A DNA stretch of 64,000 nucleotides. Source: Halomonas cupida. GTDB taxonomy: Bacteria; Pseudomonadota; Gammaproteobacteria; Pseudomonadales; Halomonadaceae. Below, piece by piece: positions 41,230 through 50,297 of this stretch. Numbering within the stretch: position 1 is the first letter of the stretch; the number at the start of each line of letters is the position of its first letter. The translations under genes and the position numbers were made by a program. The DNA lies in the NCBI RefSeq assembly GCF_900142755.1, contig NZ_FRCA01000001.1:184888-248887 (forward strand), given 5' to 3'. The notes under the pieces are model-generated. The model was not told where the DNA came from and searched no databases. It worked only from the letters and a program-made list of their open reading frames with translations.

Positions 41230-44200
41230 TCAGTGCGCGTCCGGTGAGTTCTCCATTTCCTTCTCCAGCTTGCGCGACACATCACCGGGGGAGCCCGTGT
41301 GTCGGGCGAGGAGATCGTAGGCCACGGGCACCACAAACAGCGTGAAGAAGGTGGCGGCGGCTACGCCGGTGAAAATCACCGTACCGATGACCATACGGGT
41401 CTCGGCACCCGCGCCGCTGGACAGGATCAGCGGGATGCTGCCGGCGATGGTGGTCACCGAGGTCATCACAATGGGGCGCAGACGGGTGAGGGCGCTACGG
41501 ATCAACGCCTCGCGGAATTCCACGCCTTCATCGCGCAACTGGTTGGCGAATTCGACAATCAGAATGCCGTTCTTGGCCGCCAGCCCCACCAGCATCACCA
41601 ACCCTACCTGGCTGTAGATGTTCAATGTCTGTCCGGTCACCCAGAGACCGAACAGAGCACCACCTATTGCCAGAGGTACGGTCAGCATGATCACCAACGG
41701 GTGTACGAAACTCTCGAACTGCGCCGCCAGCACCAGGAATACCACAAGGATGCCGAGCACCAGCAGGAAGGTGGTGGCGCCAGTCGACTCACGGTAATCA
41801 CGTGCCGCGCCCTTCACATCGGTCTGCACACCTGCCGGCAGGATATCCTCGACGGCCTGGTCGAGGTAGTCGAGCGCTTCGCCCATGGAGTAGCCGTCGG
41901 CAAGGTCTGCCTGGAGGGTGATGGCGCGCAGGCGGTTGTAGCGATTCAGTGTACTGGGGCCGGCATAGGACTCGATATCGACCAGGCTCGACAGTGGCAC
42001 CAGCTCACCGGTACGTTCCGAGCGCACACGCACGCTGTCCAGTGCAGCGGGTGTGGGGTTGGAGCCGCGCTCGGCTTCGAGGATCACATCGTACTCTTCA
42101 CCTTCGTCGGTAAACTGGGTGACGGTGCGCCCGCCCAGCAGCGTTTCCAGGGTGCGGCCGATTTCGGTCACGGTCACGCCGAGGTCAGCAGCGCGGGTGT
42201 AGTCGATGTTGACGCTCAGCTGCGGCTGGCTTTCCTCGTAGTCGCTCTCGAGGTTGATCAGCTTCGGGTTGGTCTGGCGGATATAGTCCATCAGCGCATC
42301 GCGCCAGGTCACGAGCTGTTCATAGCTGCCACCGCCAAGTACGAATTGCAGACCCTGTTCGCTGCCCCCGCCGAAGCCCTGAGACATGACCGGAAAGGCA
42401 CGGATACCGGGCAACTGACCCAGCGACTCGCGGACTTCATTCATGATGGGCCAGGCGGAACGGCGCTCGGACCAGTCGGACAGTCCAACGATGGCGAAGC
42501 CGGAGTTGAAGGTCTCGACATTGCCGCGTCCCATGGGCGAGATAACCAGCACACGCTCGACTTCCGGCTTTCCTTCTCCGTCCACCTGTTCAGTCAAGGG
42601 CATGATGCGCGCCTCGACCTCGTCCATGTAGTCCTCCATCCATGAGAAGGTCGCGCCGGGTGGGCCATTGACGATGACGAAGAAGGTGCCACGATCCTCG
42701 CGTGGGGTGTACTCCGCCGGCAGTTGTGGGTACAGCCAGGCGACTCCACCGAGCAACGCGACAAAGGCCACGGCGACCAGCCAGCGCAGCTTGAGAACCT
42801 TTTCCAGCAGGCCACGATAGACCCCCTGGGCATGCTTGAGACCCGAATCCACCCAGTGGGCGATGCGACCCTCATGCATGCTGGGCGAGAGGATCCGTGA
42901 GGCCATCATCGGCGTCAGGGTCAGGGCGAGCAGGGTGGAGATGGCCACCGCCGTTGATAGCGTCAGAGCAAACTCGGTGAACAGCTTGCCGATATCGCCC
43001 TGTACGAAGCTCAGGGGCACGAACACCGCGATCAGTACCAGACTGGTGGCCAGTACGGCGAAGGCCAACTGGCGGGCACCACGGAAGGCTGCGACCAGTG
43101 GCGTCTCGCCATACAACTGCATGCGCCGGTGGATGTTCTCCAGCATGATGATGGCGTCATCCACCACCAGACCGATGGCCAGTACCAGCGCCAATAGTGT
43201 CAGCAGGTTGATCGAGAAGCCCAGAGCGGCCAGACCGGCAAAGGTACCGACCAGGGTGATGGGGACGGTGATGGCTGGGATCAGCGTGGTGCGAATATTG
43301 CCGAGGAAGATGAAGATCGATACGACCACCAGGCCTATGGCAATGATCAGGGTCGACACCACTTCCTGGATCGATTTGGCCACAAAGGTCGAGGAATCGT
43401 GGTTGAGGGACAGCGTCATGCCTTCCGGTAGACGCGGCGATAACCGCTCCATCTCGGCGCGCACGGCCTTGGACAGAGCCATGACGTTGGCATTGGACTG
43501 CTTGATGATCCCCAGGCCGACCACGGTCTTGCCGTTGCCTCGAAACAGCGAACGTTCCTCGACGGTGCCCAGCTCGACGCGGGCGACATCGGCGAGACGT
43601 ACCAGATAATCATTGTCGCCGCGGTCGAGGACCAGTTCGCGGAAGTCTTCCGGTGTGCTGAAACTGCGGGGGAGGCGTACCACGAACTGTCGATCCACGG
43701 ATTCCACCGAACCACCCGGCAACTCGACGTTTTCGGCGCGCAGCACATCCTCGACATCGCCCACCGTCAGCCCGCGGGCGGCCAGCGCATCGCTGTCCAG
43801 CCACACGCGCATGGCATACTCCCGAGAGCCACCGACACGCACGCTGGATACGCCTTCCTGTACCGAGAAGCTATCGGTCAGGTAACGCTCGGCGTAGTCG
43901 GTCAGCTCTGCGGTGGTGTAGCCGTCGCCCGCGAGCATCAGCCACATGACGGTTTCTGAGCTGGTGTCTTCCTTGCGCACCTCGGGCGGGTCAGCCTCAT
44001 CGGGCAGGTTGTCGGCGGCACCGGAGATACGGTCCCGCACATCGTTGGCGGCGGCGTCGATATCGGTGGACAGACTGAACTCGATATTGATGCTGGAGCT
44101 GCCGTCCTGGCTGGTCGAGGAGATCACCTCGATCCCGGCGATCCCGGCGATGCGTTCTTCCAGCACCTGAGTGATGCGGGTTTCGACGACATCCGCGGAG

Positions 44201-44361
44201 GCCCCTGAGTAGCTGGTGCGAATGCTGACCACCGGAGGGTCAATGGTCGGATATTCCTGCAACGGCAGGCGAGAGAGGGCCAGCAGGCCAAAGGCAACAA
44301 TCAGCGACGCGATGACCATGGCCAGCACGGGGCGCTGAACGGAGACATCCGATAACCGCAT
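41230..44361 (-). CDS. RND-family efflux transporter permease (AcrB/HAE1 type)
   Basis: An inner-membrane proton-driven pump of 1043 residues with the usual 12 helices and two large periplasmic loops. It begins MRLSDVSVQRPVLAMVIASL, has the helix-4 proton-relay pair in GLVVDDAIIMLENI, the RND signature SYSGASADVVETRITQVLEERIAGI, and a C-terminal repeat with VGLAAKNGILIVEFANQLR and ALTRLRPIVMTSVTTIAGSIPL. It probably exports hydrophobic or cationic compounds. It overlaps the membrane-fusion gene upstream by 1 bp. No outer-membrane channel gene is in the window, so a shared TolC is likely. Confidence 0.95.
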   Translation of the reverse strand: MRLSDVSVQRPVLAMVIASLIVAFGLLALSRLPLQEYPTIDPPVVSIRTSYSGASADVVETRITQVLEERIAGIAGIEVISSTSQDGSSSINIEFSLSTDIDAAANDVRDRISGAADNLPDEADPPEVRKEDTSSETVMWLMLAGDGYTTAELTDYAERYLTDSFSVQEGVSSVRVGGSREYAMRVWLDSDALAARGLTVGDVEDVLRAENVELPGGSVESVDRQFVVRLPRSFSTPEDFRELVLDRGDNDYLVRLADVARVELGTVEERSLFRGNGKTVVGLGIIKQSNANVMALSKAVRAEMERLSPRLPEGMTLSLNHDSSTFVAKSIQEVVSTLIIAIGLVVVSIFIFLGNIRTTLIPAITVPITLVGTFAGLAALGFSINLLTLLALVLAIGLVVDDAIIMLENIHRRMQLYGETPLVAAFRGARQLAFAVLATSLVLIAVFVPLSFVQGDIGKLFTEFALTLSTAVAISTLLALTLTPMMASRILSPSMHEGRIAHWVDSGLKHAQGVYRGLLEKVLKLRWLVAVAFVALLGGVAWLYPQLPAEYTPREDRGTFFVIVNGPPGATFSWMEDYMDEVEARIMPLTEQVDGEGKPEVERVLVISPMGRGNVETFNSGFAIVGLSDWSERRSAWPIMNEVRESLGQLPGIRAFPVMSQGFGGGSEQGLQFVLGGGSYEQLVTWRDALMDYIRQTNPKLINLESDYEESQPQLSVNIDYTRAADLGVTVTEIGRTLETLLGGRTVTQFTDEGEEYDVILEAERGSNPTPAALDSVRVRSERTGELVPLSSLVDIESYAGPSTLNRYNRLRAITLQADLADGYSMGEALDYLDQAVEDILPAGVQTDVKGAARDYRESTGATTFLLVLGILVVFLVLAAQFESFVHPLVIMLTVPLAIGGALFGLWVTGQTLNIYSQVGLVMLVGLAAKNGILIVEFANQLRDEGVEFREALIRSALTRLRPIVMTSVTTIAGSIPLILSSGAGAETRMVIGTVIFTGVAAATFFTLFVVPVAYDLLARHTGSPGDVSRKLEKEMENSPDAH

Positions 44362-45521
44362 CAGTCGTCTTCCCCGCTGCGCTGGCTCTGCAGGATATCG
44401 CTGACATCAGTGTCTTCATCCTGAATGCCCAGCAGTTGAATGGTGGCCGCAGAATGCAGACGGTCGGCGCCGTGCGTGACAACCATCTCTCCTTCAGCCA
44501 GCCCGGCCGTGACCTCGACTTCGCCTTCGCGACGCGAGCCGATCTCGATATCGCGTTGTTCGATACTGCCGGCTTCCTGATCGGTAATGACCCAGACTCG
44601 CTTACGCTGGCCTTGAGGTACCACCGCAGCTTCGGGAATGACCAGCGTTTCACGTGGGGAGCGGGCGATGGTTACACGCATCAGCATGCCGGGCTTGAGG
44701 AGCCCATCGCTGTTGTCGAGCACTGCCCTGACCTGAATACTGCGGCTGACCGGGTCGATTCGGGAGTCGATGGTGGCGACCTCGCCGTGGAACACCTGGT
44801 CCGGGTAGGCGGCGGTGGTAGCGGTCAGTGAAAGCCCCTGAGACAGGGAGCCGAGACGGACTTCAGGCACCTGGAAGTCGAGCTTCATGCTGGAGATATC
44901 ATCCAGTGTGGCCAGCTCGGTGCCGGGGGTGACCAGGGTGCCGGCGCTGACCTGGCGAACCCCCACCACGCCATCGAAGGGCGCGCGAATACTGTAGTTG
45001 TCCAGGTGTGCCTGAAGCGCCTGGATATCGGCATCGACCTGCTGCAACTGGGCACGGCTGTCTTCGACATCGGCGCGCGGTGCCATGTTGCGGGACTCCA
45101 GTTGGGTGAAGCGGTTGACGGCATTCTGGCGTTCCAGGCGCAGCGCCTGTGCCGAGCGCAGATCCGCCTGTTCCTCGGTATCATCCAGCTTGATCAGTAC
45201 ATCGCCGCGCTCGACATGCTCGCCGCCTTCGAAGTTGATCTCGTTGATGATCTCGGTCACCGTCGCCGAAATCGTCACACTCTCGTTGGCCTTCAGCGTA
45301 CCCAGCGATTCCAGCGGATCGGACCACGCCTTGTGCTCCACCTCGGCACCAATGGCCGGTGTGGGGGGCAGCGTCGTGGGCATCTCCTGTGCCACAGCCG
45401 CTTGAACGGTGAGCAGCAAGGTAGTCAGAGAGGTGAGCAGCAGAGCCGCGATACACCATCCCTGGCGGCGCTCGAGGAACTTGCGGCTGAATGTCAGGCG
45501 CGAAGCGGGAACTACGGTCAT
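44361..45521 (-). CDS. RND efflux periplasmic adaptor (membrane fusion protein)
   Basis: A 386-residue HlyD/AcrA-type adaptor. An N-terminal hydrophobic segment (about residues 20-43, ending AVAQ) anchors or exports it. The lipoyl half-motifs are INFEGGEHVERGDVLIKLDD and IRAPFDGVVGVRQVSAGTLVTPGTEL, flanking a helical hairpin with ESRNMAPRADVEDSRAQL. Beta-barrel and membrane-proximal domains follow. It links the RND pump to an outer-membrane channel. No dedicated regulator is adjacent. Confidence 0.94.
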   Translation of the reverse strand: MTVVPASRLTFSRKFLERRQGWCIAALLLTSLTTLLLTVQAAVAQEMPTTLPPTPAIGAEVEHKAWSDPLESLGTLKANESVTISATVTEIINEINFEGGEHVERGDVLIKLDDTEEQADLRSAQALRLERQNAVNRFTQLESRNMAPRADVEDSRAQLQQVDADIQALQAHLDNYSIRAPFDGVVGVRQVSAGTLVTPGTELATLDDISSMKLDFQVPEVRLGSLSQGLSLTATTAAYPDQVFHGEVATIDSRIDPVSRSIQVRAVLDNSDGLLKPGMLMRVTIARSPRETLVIPEAAVVPQGQRKRVWVITDQEAGSIEQRDIEIGSRREGEVEVTAGLAEGEMVVTHGADRLHSAATIQLLGIQDEDTDVSDILQSQRSGEDD

Positions 45522-45824
45522 GTTATCGGCTTCCGAGCGTAGGGTAGTGGGGCTTTCTGTGATCCCCAGTCAACGGAATAAGCGTTACAGCATAGCGGCT
45601 GAGCGCATCTATAAATCAGTCAATTCTGTAATGGGTACACCATGCCCCAACGATACCCTGTTGAGGGGCGGTTTATCGTGACTTGCACAGTTTTTCCGCA
45701 ACATGTTCGATACCTTGCAACAGATCGTTGCCGACATCGTGCCCCAGGGTAACCCACCACGGGCTGGGGCGGATGGCTTCTGCTACCATGGCGCCTTTCA
45801 CTGGTGCGGGTGGCGGGAAACAGC

Positions 45825-47006
45825 ATGGCGACGCAGTACGACGTGGTAATCATTGGTGCGGGTGCAGCGGGCCTGATGTGCGCGCTGACGGCGGGATATG
45901 CCGGGCGCTCGGTGTTGGTGATTGACCATGCCAACAAACCGGGCAAGAAGATCCTGATGTCCGGAGGCGGGCGCTGCAACTTCACCAACATGGCCACGAC
46001 ACCGGCCAACTTCTTCTCCGCCAATCCGCATTTCTGTATTTCGGCACTCAAGCGCTATCGGCCGGAGCATTTTGTCGAGCTGGTCGAGCGTCATGGTCTC
46101 GAGTACGTCGAGAAGGCGCCGGGCCAGCTGTTCTGCGCGGGCTCGGCGAAGGATCTGCTGCACATTCTGCTTACCGAGTGCGACTGGGCCGGTGTTGATA
46201 TTCGCCTGAAGACCTCCGTCGAACAGTTGACGCAACACGGTGAGGGTATGCGCCTGGCCACATCCATGGGCAGTATCGAGGCCGGTGCGGTGGTGATCGC
46301 TAGTGGAGGCCTGTCGATTCCCACCATGGGCGCGACCGGCTTCGGCTATGACATCGCTCGGCAGTTCGGTCTGGAAGTCACGGAGACACGTGCCGCTCTG
46401 GTGCCCTTCACCTTGACCTCACAGTGGAAGGCACGGGCTGAAGCATTGGCCGGTGTCAGTACCGAAGTACAGGTGCGTTGTCGGGATGGTCAGTATCGCG
46501 AGCCGATGCTGTTCACTCATCGTGGAGTGTCAGGTCCGGCCATGCTGCAGATTTCCAGCTACTGGCTGCCTGGCGATGAACTGGATATCAATCTGTTGCC
46601 TGGGGAGGATGCGCTGGCGGCCTTGACCAGCGCGCGCCAGACAACACCAAGACGGCGTCTCTCCACCTGGTTGGGAGAGCGCTTCCCGAAGCGGCTGGCG
46701 CAGTCGTTGGTGGAATGGCAGGGGCATGATGGTGTGCTGGCCGAGTGTTCCAACGCGACCCTGGCCGAATGGGCGGAGACACTCAACCAGTGGCGCCTCA
46801 AGCCCGCCGGAACCGAAGGTTGGCGCACCGCAGAGGTGACCATGGGTGGTGTCTGTACCAGTGCCATCTCGTCGAAGACCTTTGAAGTCCAGGGGCTACC
46901 GCAACTGCGTTTTATCGGTGAGGTGCTGGATGTTACCGGTGAACTCGGCGGCTATAACTTCCAGTGGGCCTGGGCGTCGGCGGTAGCCTGCGGGCAGTCG
47001 TTGTGA
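45825..47006 (+). CDS. HI0933-family NAD(P)/FAD-dependent oxidoreductase
   Basis: A 393-residue flavoprotein. The FAD-binding Rossmann motif VVIIGAGAAGLMCALTAGYAGRSVLVID is at the N-terminus, followed by the family signature GKKILMSGGGRCNFTN. Late motifs TMGGVCTSAISSKTFE and GEVLDVTGELGGYNFQWAWASA are also typical. Members are conserved but poorly characterised. ATG 45825 is used; an in-frame GTG at 45804 exists. The 303-bp gap before it shows no clear element beyond a stray ATG at 45703. Confidence 0.93.
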   Translation: MATQYDVVIIGAGAAGLMCALTAGYAGRSVLVIDHANKPGKKILMSGGGRCNFTNMATTPANFFSANPHFCISALKRYRPEHFVELVERHGLEYVEKAPGQLFCAGSAKDLLHILLTECDWAGVDIRLKTSVEQLTQHGEGMRLATSMGSIEAGAVVIASGGLSIPTMGATGFGYDIARQFGLEVTETRAALVPFTLTSQWKARAEALAGVSTEVQVRCRDGQYREPMLFTHRGVSGPAMLQISSYWLPGDELDINLLPGEDALAALTSARQTTPRRRLSTWLGERFPKRLAQSLVEWQGHDGVLAECSNATLAEWAETLNQWRLKPAGTEGWRTAEVTMGGVCTSAISSKTFEVQGLPQLRFIGEVLDVTGELGGYNFQWAWASAVACGQSL

Positions 47007-47196
47007 TGGGCTGAGCTTCGAGCCAGCTATGTTCGTTCCCGACGAACAAACGCACTTCCCACATCCATGTGGGTCGCGAGCTACGAGCTCACGGGGCGGC
47101 TACGTTCAGGCAGAGTGCTAAAGAATTCTTTCGACTTGCCAGGATTCTGAGGGCGGGCTGCGTCCAATAGGTAAATCGCTGGTAGATGGAAACTCC

Positions 47197-47769
47197 ATGG
47201 CAGAACCTCACTCGGCAGGGGATTCGGACAGTGCACTGGCGGCGGCTGCCTCTCGGGGCTGCCGCAACGCTTTTGCCGAGCTGCTTGACCGCCATTACGA
47301 CCGACTGTTCGCCTTTGCCTGGCGCCTGACCGGAAGTCAGCATGAAGCCGAGGATGTCACCCACGACATCTGTGTGGCCTTGCCGCGCAAGTTGGCCAGC
47401 TACGATGGTCGCGCGGCCTTTTCCACCTGGTTGTATCGCGTGGCGGTCAACGCCACTCATGACCGTCGCCGTCGACAGTCCGCTCATCTGCGTGCCGCCA
47501 GTGGCTGGGGCGAATGGGAGCAGCAGCGCCTTGACGAGGACCGACACGGCGAGGGCGATCAGCAATCCACGGATCTTCATTGGCTACAGCAGGCCATGGC
47601 CAGGCTGCCGGATGATCTGCGCGAAACCGTCGCTCTGGTGCTGGGTGAAGGGCTATCTCAGGCCCAGACAGCAGAGGTGCTGGAGATATCTCCCGGCACC
47701 GTGTCCTGGCGCATGAGTGAGGTGAAGCGGCGATTACGTGAACTGAGCCAGACGGAGGAACGATCATGA
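47197..47769 (+). CDS. RNA polymerase ECF-type sigma factor
   Basis: A 190-residue sigma-70 family protein. Region 2 is at about residues 25-95 (HYDRLFAFAWRLTGSQHEAEDVTHDICVAL and FSTWLYRVAVNATHDRRRR, the -10 recognition helix), and region 4 at about 130-180 (MARLPDDLRETVALVLGEGLSQAQTAEVLEISPGTVSWRMSEVKRRLRE). It directs transcription of an extracytoplasmic-stress regulon. The next gene overlaps by 4 bp and encodes a membrane VWA protein rather than a recognisable zinc-finger anti-sigma factor, so the partner may act as the regulator. Confidence 0.92.
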   Translation: MAEPHSAGDSDSALAAAASRGCRNAFAELLDRHYDRLFAFAWRLTGSQHEAEDVTHDICVALPRKLASYDGRAAFSTWLYRVAVNATHDRRRRQSAHLRAASGWGEWEQQRLDEDRHGEGDQQSTDLHWLQQAMARLPDDLRETVALVLGEGLSQAQTAEVLEISPGTVSWRMSEVKRRLRELSQTEERS

Positions 47770-50039
47770 GCGATGAATTCGACCGTCTTGAGCAAGGCTT
47801 GAAGTCGCTTGGCACAACGCCTGCGCCACGTCGCCGTGCGCGTGATCTCGATGCCGCCATGCAGGCTTTCGAGCAGCATCAGGAAGGCTTGGTTCGGGAA
47901 AAGCAGGGTCGGGAAAAGCAGGGCCAGGAAAACCTGAGCCAGGAGAAATCGAACCAGGATTCCGCCGACGACATGCGTATCACTCCTGAGCGCCCCTGGT
48001 GGGCGAATGTGACAACAGGAGTGATGGCGATGGTCTTCAAGATTCCGCTTTCCAAAATCCGGTTTTTCAAGACTCGGTTTCTCAACAGCCCGTTTTTCAA
48101 GTTCTTGTCCTTGAGCAGGCCGATTCCTGCCGTGACCCGTCTGGCTTCGGTGGCGGTGCTTGGTCTTGGTGTCTATCTGTTGATTCCCCACTGGCAGGAT
48201 GACCAGGACCCGGTGCCCGACGTCAGCCCTGGTGCTGTACAACAATCCGCACAGAAGACGGCGGACGGTGCTGAAGAGACGCTCAGCGAGAGCGAGTCCA
48301 GGGCAGGCTTGGCGAATCAGGCGCAGGAGCGTGTTGTCACCGAATCGACGGCCAGGTCGCAGCTGGAGACTTCGCCGGCGGATCTCGGTATGGCGATGGA
48401 CGCCCCCGACGTGGCGATGAGCCGGGGCAGTGCTGGCAGTGCAGCTCTCGACAGCAGGGTCAGACGCCAGGTCGGCAGTGCCGAGATGAGCACGGTCCGG
48501 ATCAGCAATGGTCATGCGCCGAGTTTGATGGCACCGGCACCTGAGGCATCTTCCGAGGCCTTTCCCGAGTTCGAGAGCAACGGCCTCAAGGTCACTGCCG
48601 AGTCGCCGGTATCGACCTTCTCCGTTGATGTCGACACTGCCGGTTATGGCATCGTGCGCTCATCACTGATGAACGGACAGATGCCGCCCCCCGGTGCGGT
48701 GCGTATCGAGGAAATGATCAATTACTTCCCCTATGACTATTCAGCACCAAACCAGTCAGCACCAAGCCAGCCAGCACCCGGTGCGGACGACGATGCCTTT
48801 CGTACTACGGTGACAACCATGGAGGCTCCCTGGGATAGCGGCAGGCAACTGGTGACCATCGGTATTCAGGGGCGCCAGCCGGCCATCGAGGATCGCCCAC
48901 CGCTGAACCTGGTGTTGCTGGTCGACACGTCCGGGTCAATGCAGGGCCAGAACCGTTTGCCGCTGCTCAAGCAATCCATGCGCTTGATGCTTGGTGAATT
49001 ACGCGCCGATGATGAGGTGGCGATTGTCACCTATGCGGGCTCGGCTGGGGTGACTCTGGAGCCGACGCCCGCCCAGGATCGCGCGGCGATTCTGACGGCT
49101 CTTGATCAACTGCAGGCGGGAGGTGGTACGGCCGGTGCTGCAGGCTTGCAGCAGGCCTATCAACTGGCGAACCGCATGGCCGAGGATGGCGAGGTGTCTC
49201 GCGTACTGCTGGCCACCGATGGGGACTTCAATATCGGTATCAGTGACCCCGAGGCGCTGGAAACCTACATCGGCAAGCAGCGTGACAGCGGCACCTATCT
49301 TTCGGTGCTGGGCTTCGGACGTGGCAATCTCGACGATGCCACCATGCAGGCACTGGCGCAGCACGGCAACGGCCAGGCCGCTTATATCGACACCTTGAGC
49401 GAGGCCCAGAAGGTACTGGTCGATCAGCTTACCGGAGCGCTGGTGCCGATCGCCGATGACGTCAAGATCCAGGTGGAGTTCAACCCGGCTAGGGTTCAGG
49501 AGTATCGACTGATCGGCTATGAGACCCGCAGCCTGGCGCGGGAGGACTTCAGCAATGACAAGGTGGATGCGGGAGATATCGGCGCGGGCCACCAGGTAAC
49601 GGCCATCTATGAGATCACGCCAGTGGGTTCCGAGTCAGCGCTGACCGAACCGCTGCGCTATGCCGATCAGCATATCGATCAACCCGGTGGTGCGGTATCG
49701 GGTGGCGGCAATGAGGATGAGCTGGGCTTCCTGCGCCTGCGCTACAAGGCGCCGGGGGAGACCACCAGTCAACTGATCGAGACCCCTATACCTATCGATA
49801 GTGAAGCACCTTCCGAGGATGCACGCTTTGCCGTCGCCATTGCCGGTTTCGGCCAGTTGCTCAGCGGTTCCGTCTACCTTGGTGAGTGGAGCTGGAAGGA
49901 TGCCATTGCGCTGGCGGAACAGTCCCGCGGTGAAGATCGTTTCGGCTATCGTGCCGAGGCCATCCGCCTGATGCGCCTTGCCGGCAGCCTGGATGACGCC
50001 TCTTCGCATGGTGAGGAGAGCGGGGAGTTGAGCCGGTAA
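47766..50039 (+). CDS. VWA domain-containing membrane protein (YfbK-like), co-encoded with the sigma factor
   Basis: A 757-residue protein. A cytoplasmic N-terminal region of about 115 residues, including an imperfect Lys/Glu/Gln repeat (REKQGREKQGQEN), leads to one membrane helix (about 123-140, VAVLGLGVYLLIPHW). The periplasmic part has a VWF_N-like segment (about 275-330, ending VRIEEMINYFPYDY), a VWA domain with the MIDAS motif DTSGSM near residue 387, and a C-terminal DUF3520-type domain. The start overlaps the sigma gene by ATGA. The topology (cytoplasmic N-terminus, one helix, sensor domain) is that of an anti-sigma factor, but no anti-sigma motif is recognised. Confidence 0.9.
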   Translation: MSDEFDRLEQGLKSLGTTPAPRRRARDLDAAMQAFEQHQEGLVREKQGREKQGQENLSQEKSNQDSADDMRITPERPWWANVTTGVMAMVFKIPLSKIRFFKTRFLNSPFFKFLSLSRPIPAVTRLASVAVLGLGVYLLIPHWQDDQDPVPDVSPGAVQQSAQKTADGAEETLSESESRAGLANQAQERVVTESTARSQLETSPADLGMAMDAPDVAMSRGSAGSAALDSRVRRQVGSAEMSTVRISNGHAPSLMAPAPEASSEAFPEFESNGLKVTAESPVSTFSVDVDTAGYGIVRSSLMNGQMPPPGAVRIEEMINYFPYDYSAPNQSAPSQPAPGADDDAFRTTVTTMEAPWDSGRQLVTIGIQGRQPAIEDRPPLNLVLLVDTSGSMQGQNRLPLLKQSMRLMLGELRADDEVAIVTYAGSAGVTLEPTPAQDRAAILTALDQLQAGGGTAGAAGLQQAYQLANRMAEDGEVSRVLLATDGDFNIGISDPEALETYIGKQRDSGTYLSVLGFGRGNLDDATMQALAQHGNGQAAYIDTLSEAQKVLVDQLTGALVPIADDVKIQVEFNPARVQEYRLIGYETRSLAREDFSNDKVDAGDIGAGHQVTAIYEITPVGSESALTEPLRYADQHIDQPGGAVSGGGNEDELGFLRLRYKAPGETTSQLIETPIPIDSEAPSEDARFAVAIAGFGQLLSGSVYLGEWSWKDAIALAEQSRGEDRFGYRAEAIRLMRLAGSLDDASSHGEESGELSR

Positions 50040-50112
50040 CGCTGTGCCACCATTGGACAATGTCGGTGATGTGCCCTCGCAGATGTGTCTATAGTCAGAG
50101 CAGGATAACGCT

Positions 50113-50283
50113 ATTAACCCGGCATGCTTTCATGTTGGGTGAATGGCGGCACAGGGACGTGCCGCCGTCGGCCATCAGGCCGACGCGAGGCCGGGCCACA
50201 CCAGCAGATCCGCGCATCTGCGCCAGTGGGGTGCGGACGAAAATCAAATCGATCAGGATGTGCTATTTGATTGCCATGTTGAT
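50113..50283 (+). repeat. 171-bp multi-hairpin element, full copy
   Basis: Begins ATTAACCCGGC and ends GCCATGTTGAT; same length, order of hairpins and orientation as the copy at 39608. GGCGGCAC/GTGCCGCC and GTCGGCC/GGCCGAC stems are perfect; the CCGGGCCACAC/GTGGGGTGCGG arm pair has decayed. It ends 14 bp before the CHAD gene start, so it may carry that gene's promoter or leader. Confidence 0.88.
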
Positions 50284-50297
50284 CGCGTGGAGAGGAT

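Noticed and set aside
45703..45830. Small frame starting MFDTLQQIVADIV before the HI0933-family gene
   Set aside because: It becomes non-protein-like after about 16 codons and runs out of frame into the next gene; no ribosome site.
47041..47096. Short inverted repeats (TTCGT...ACGAA, GAGCTACGAGCTC) before the sigma gene
   Set aside because: Stems are short and lack a T-run or promoter context; not enough to call a terminator or operator.
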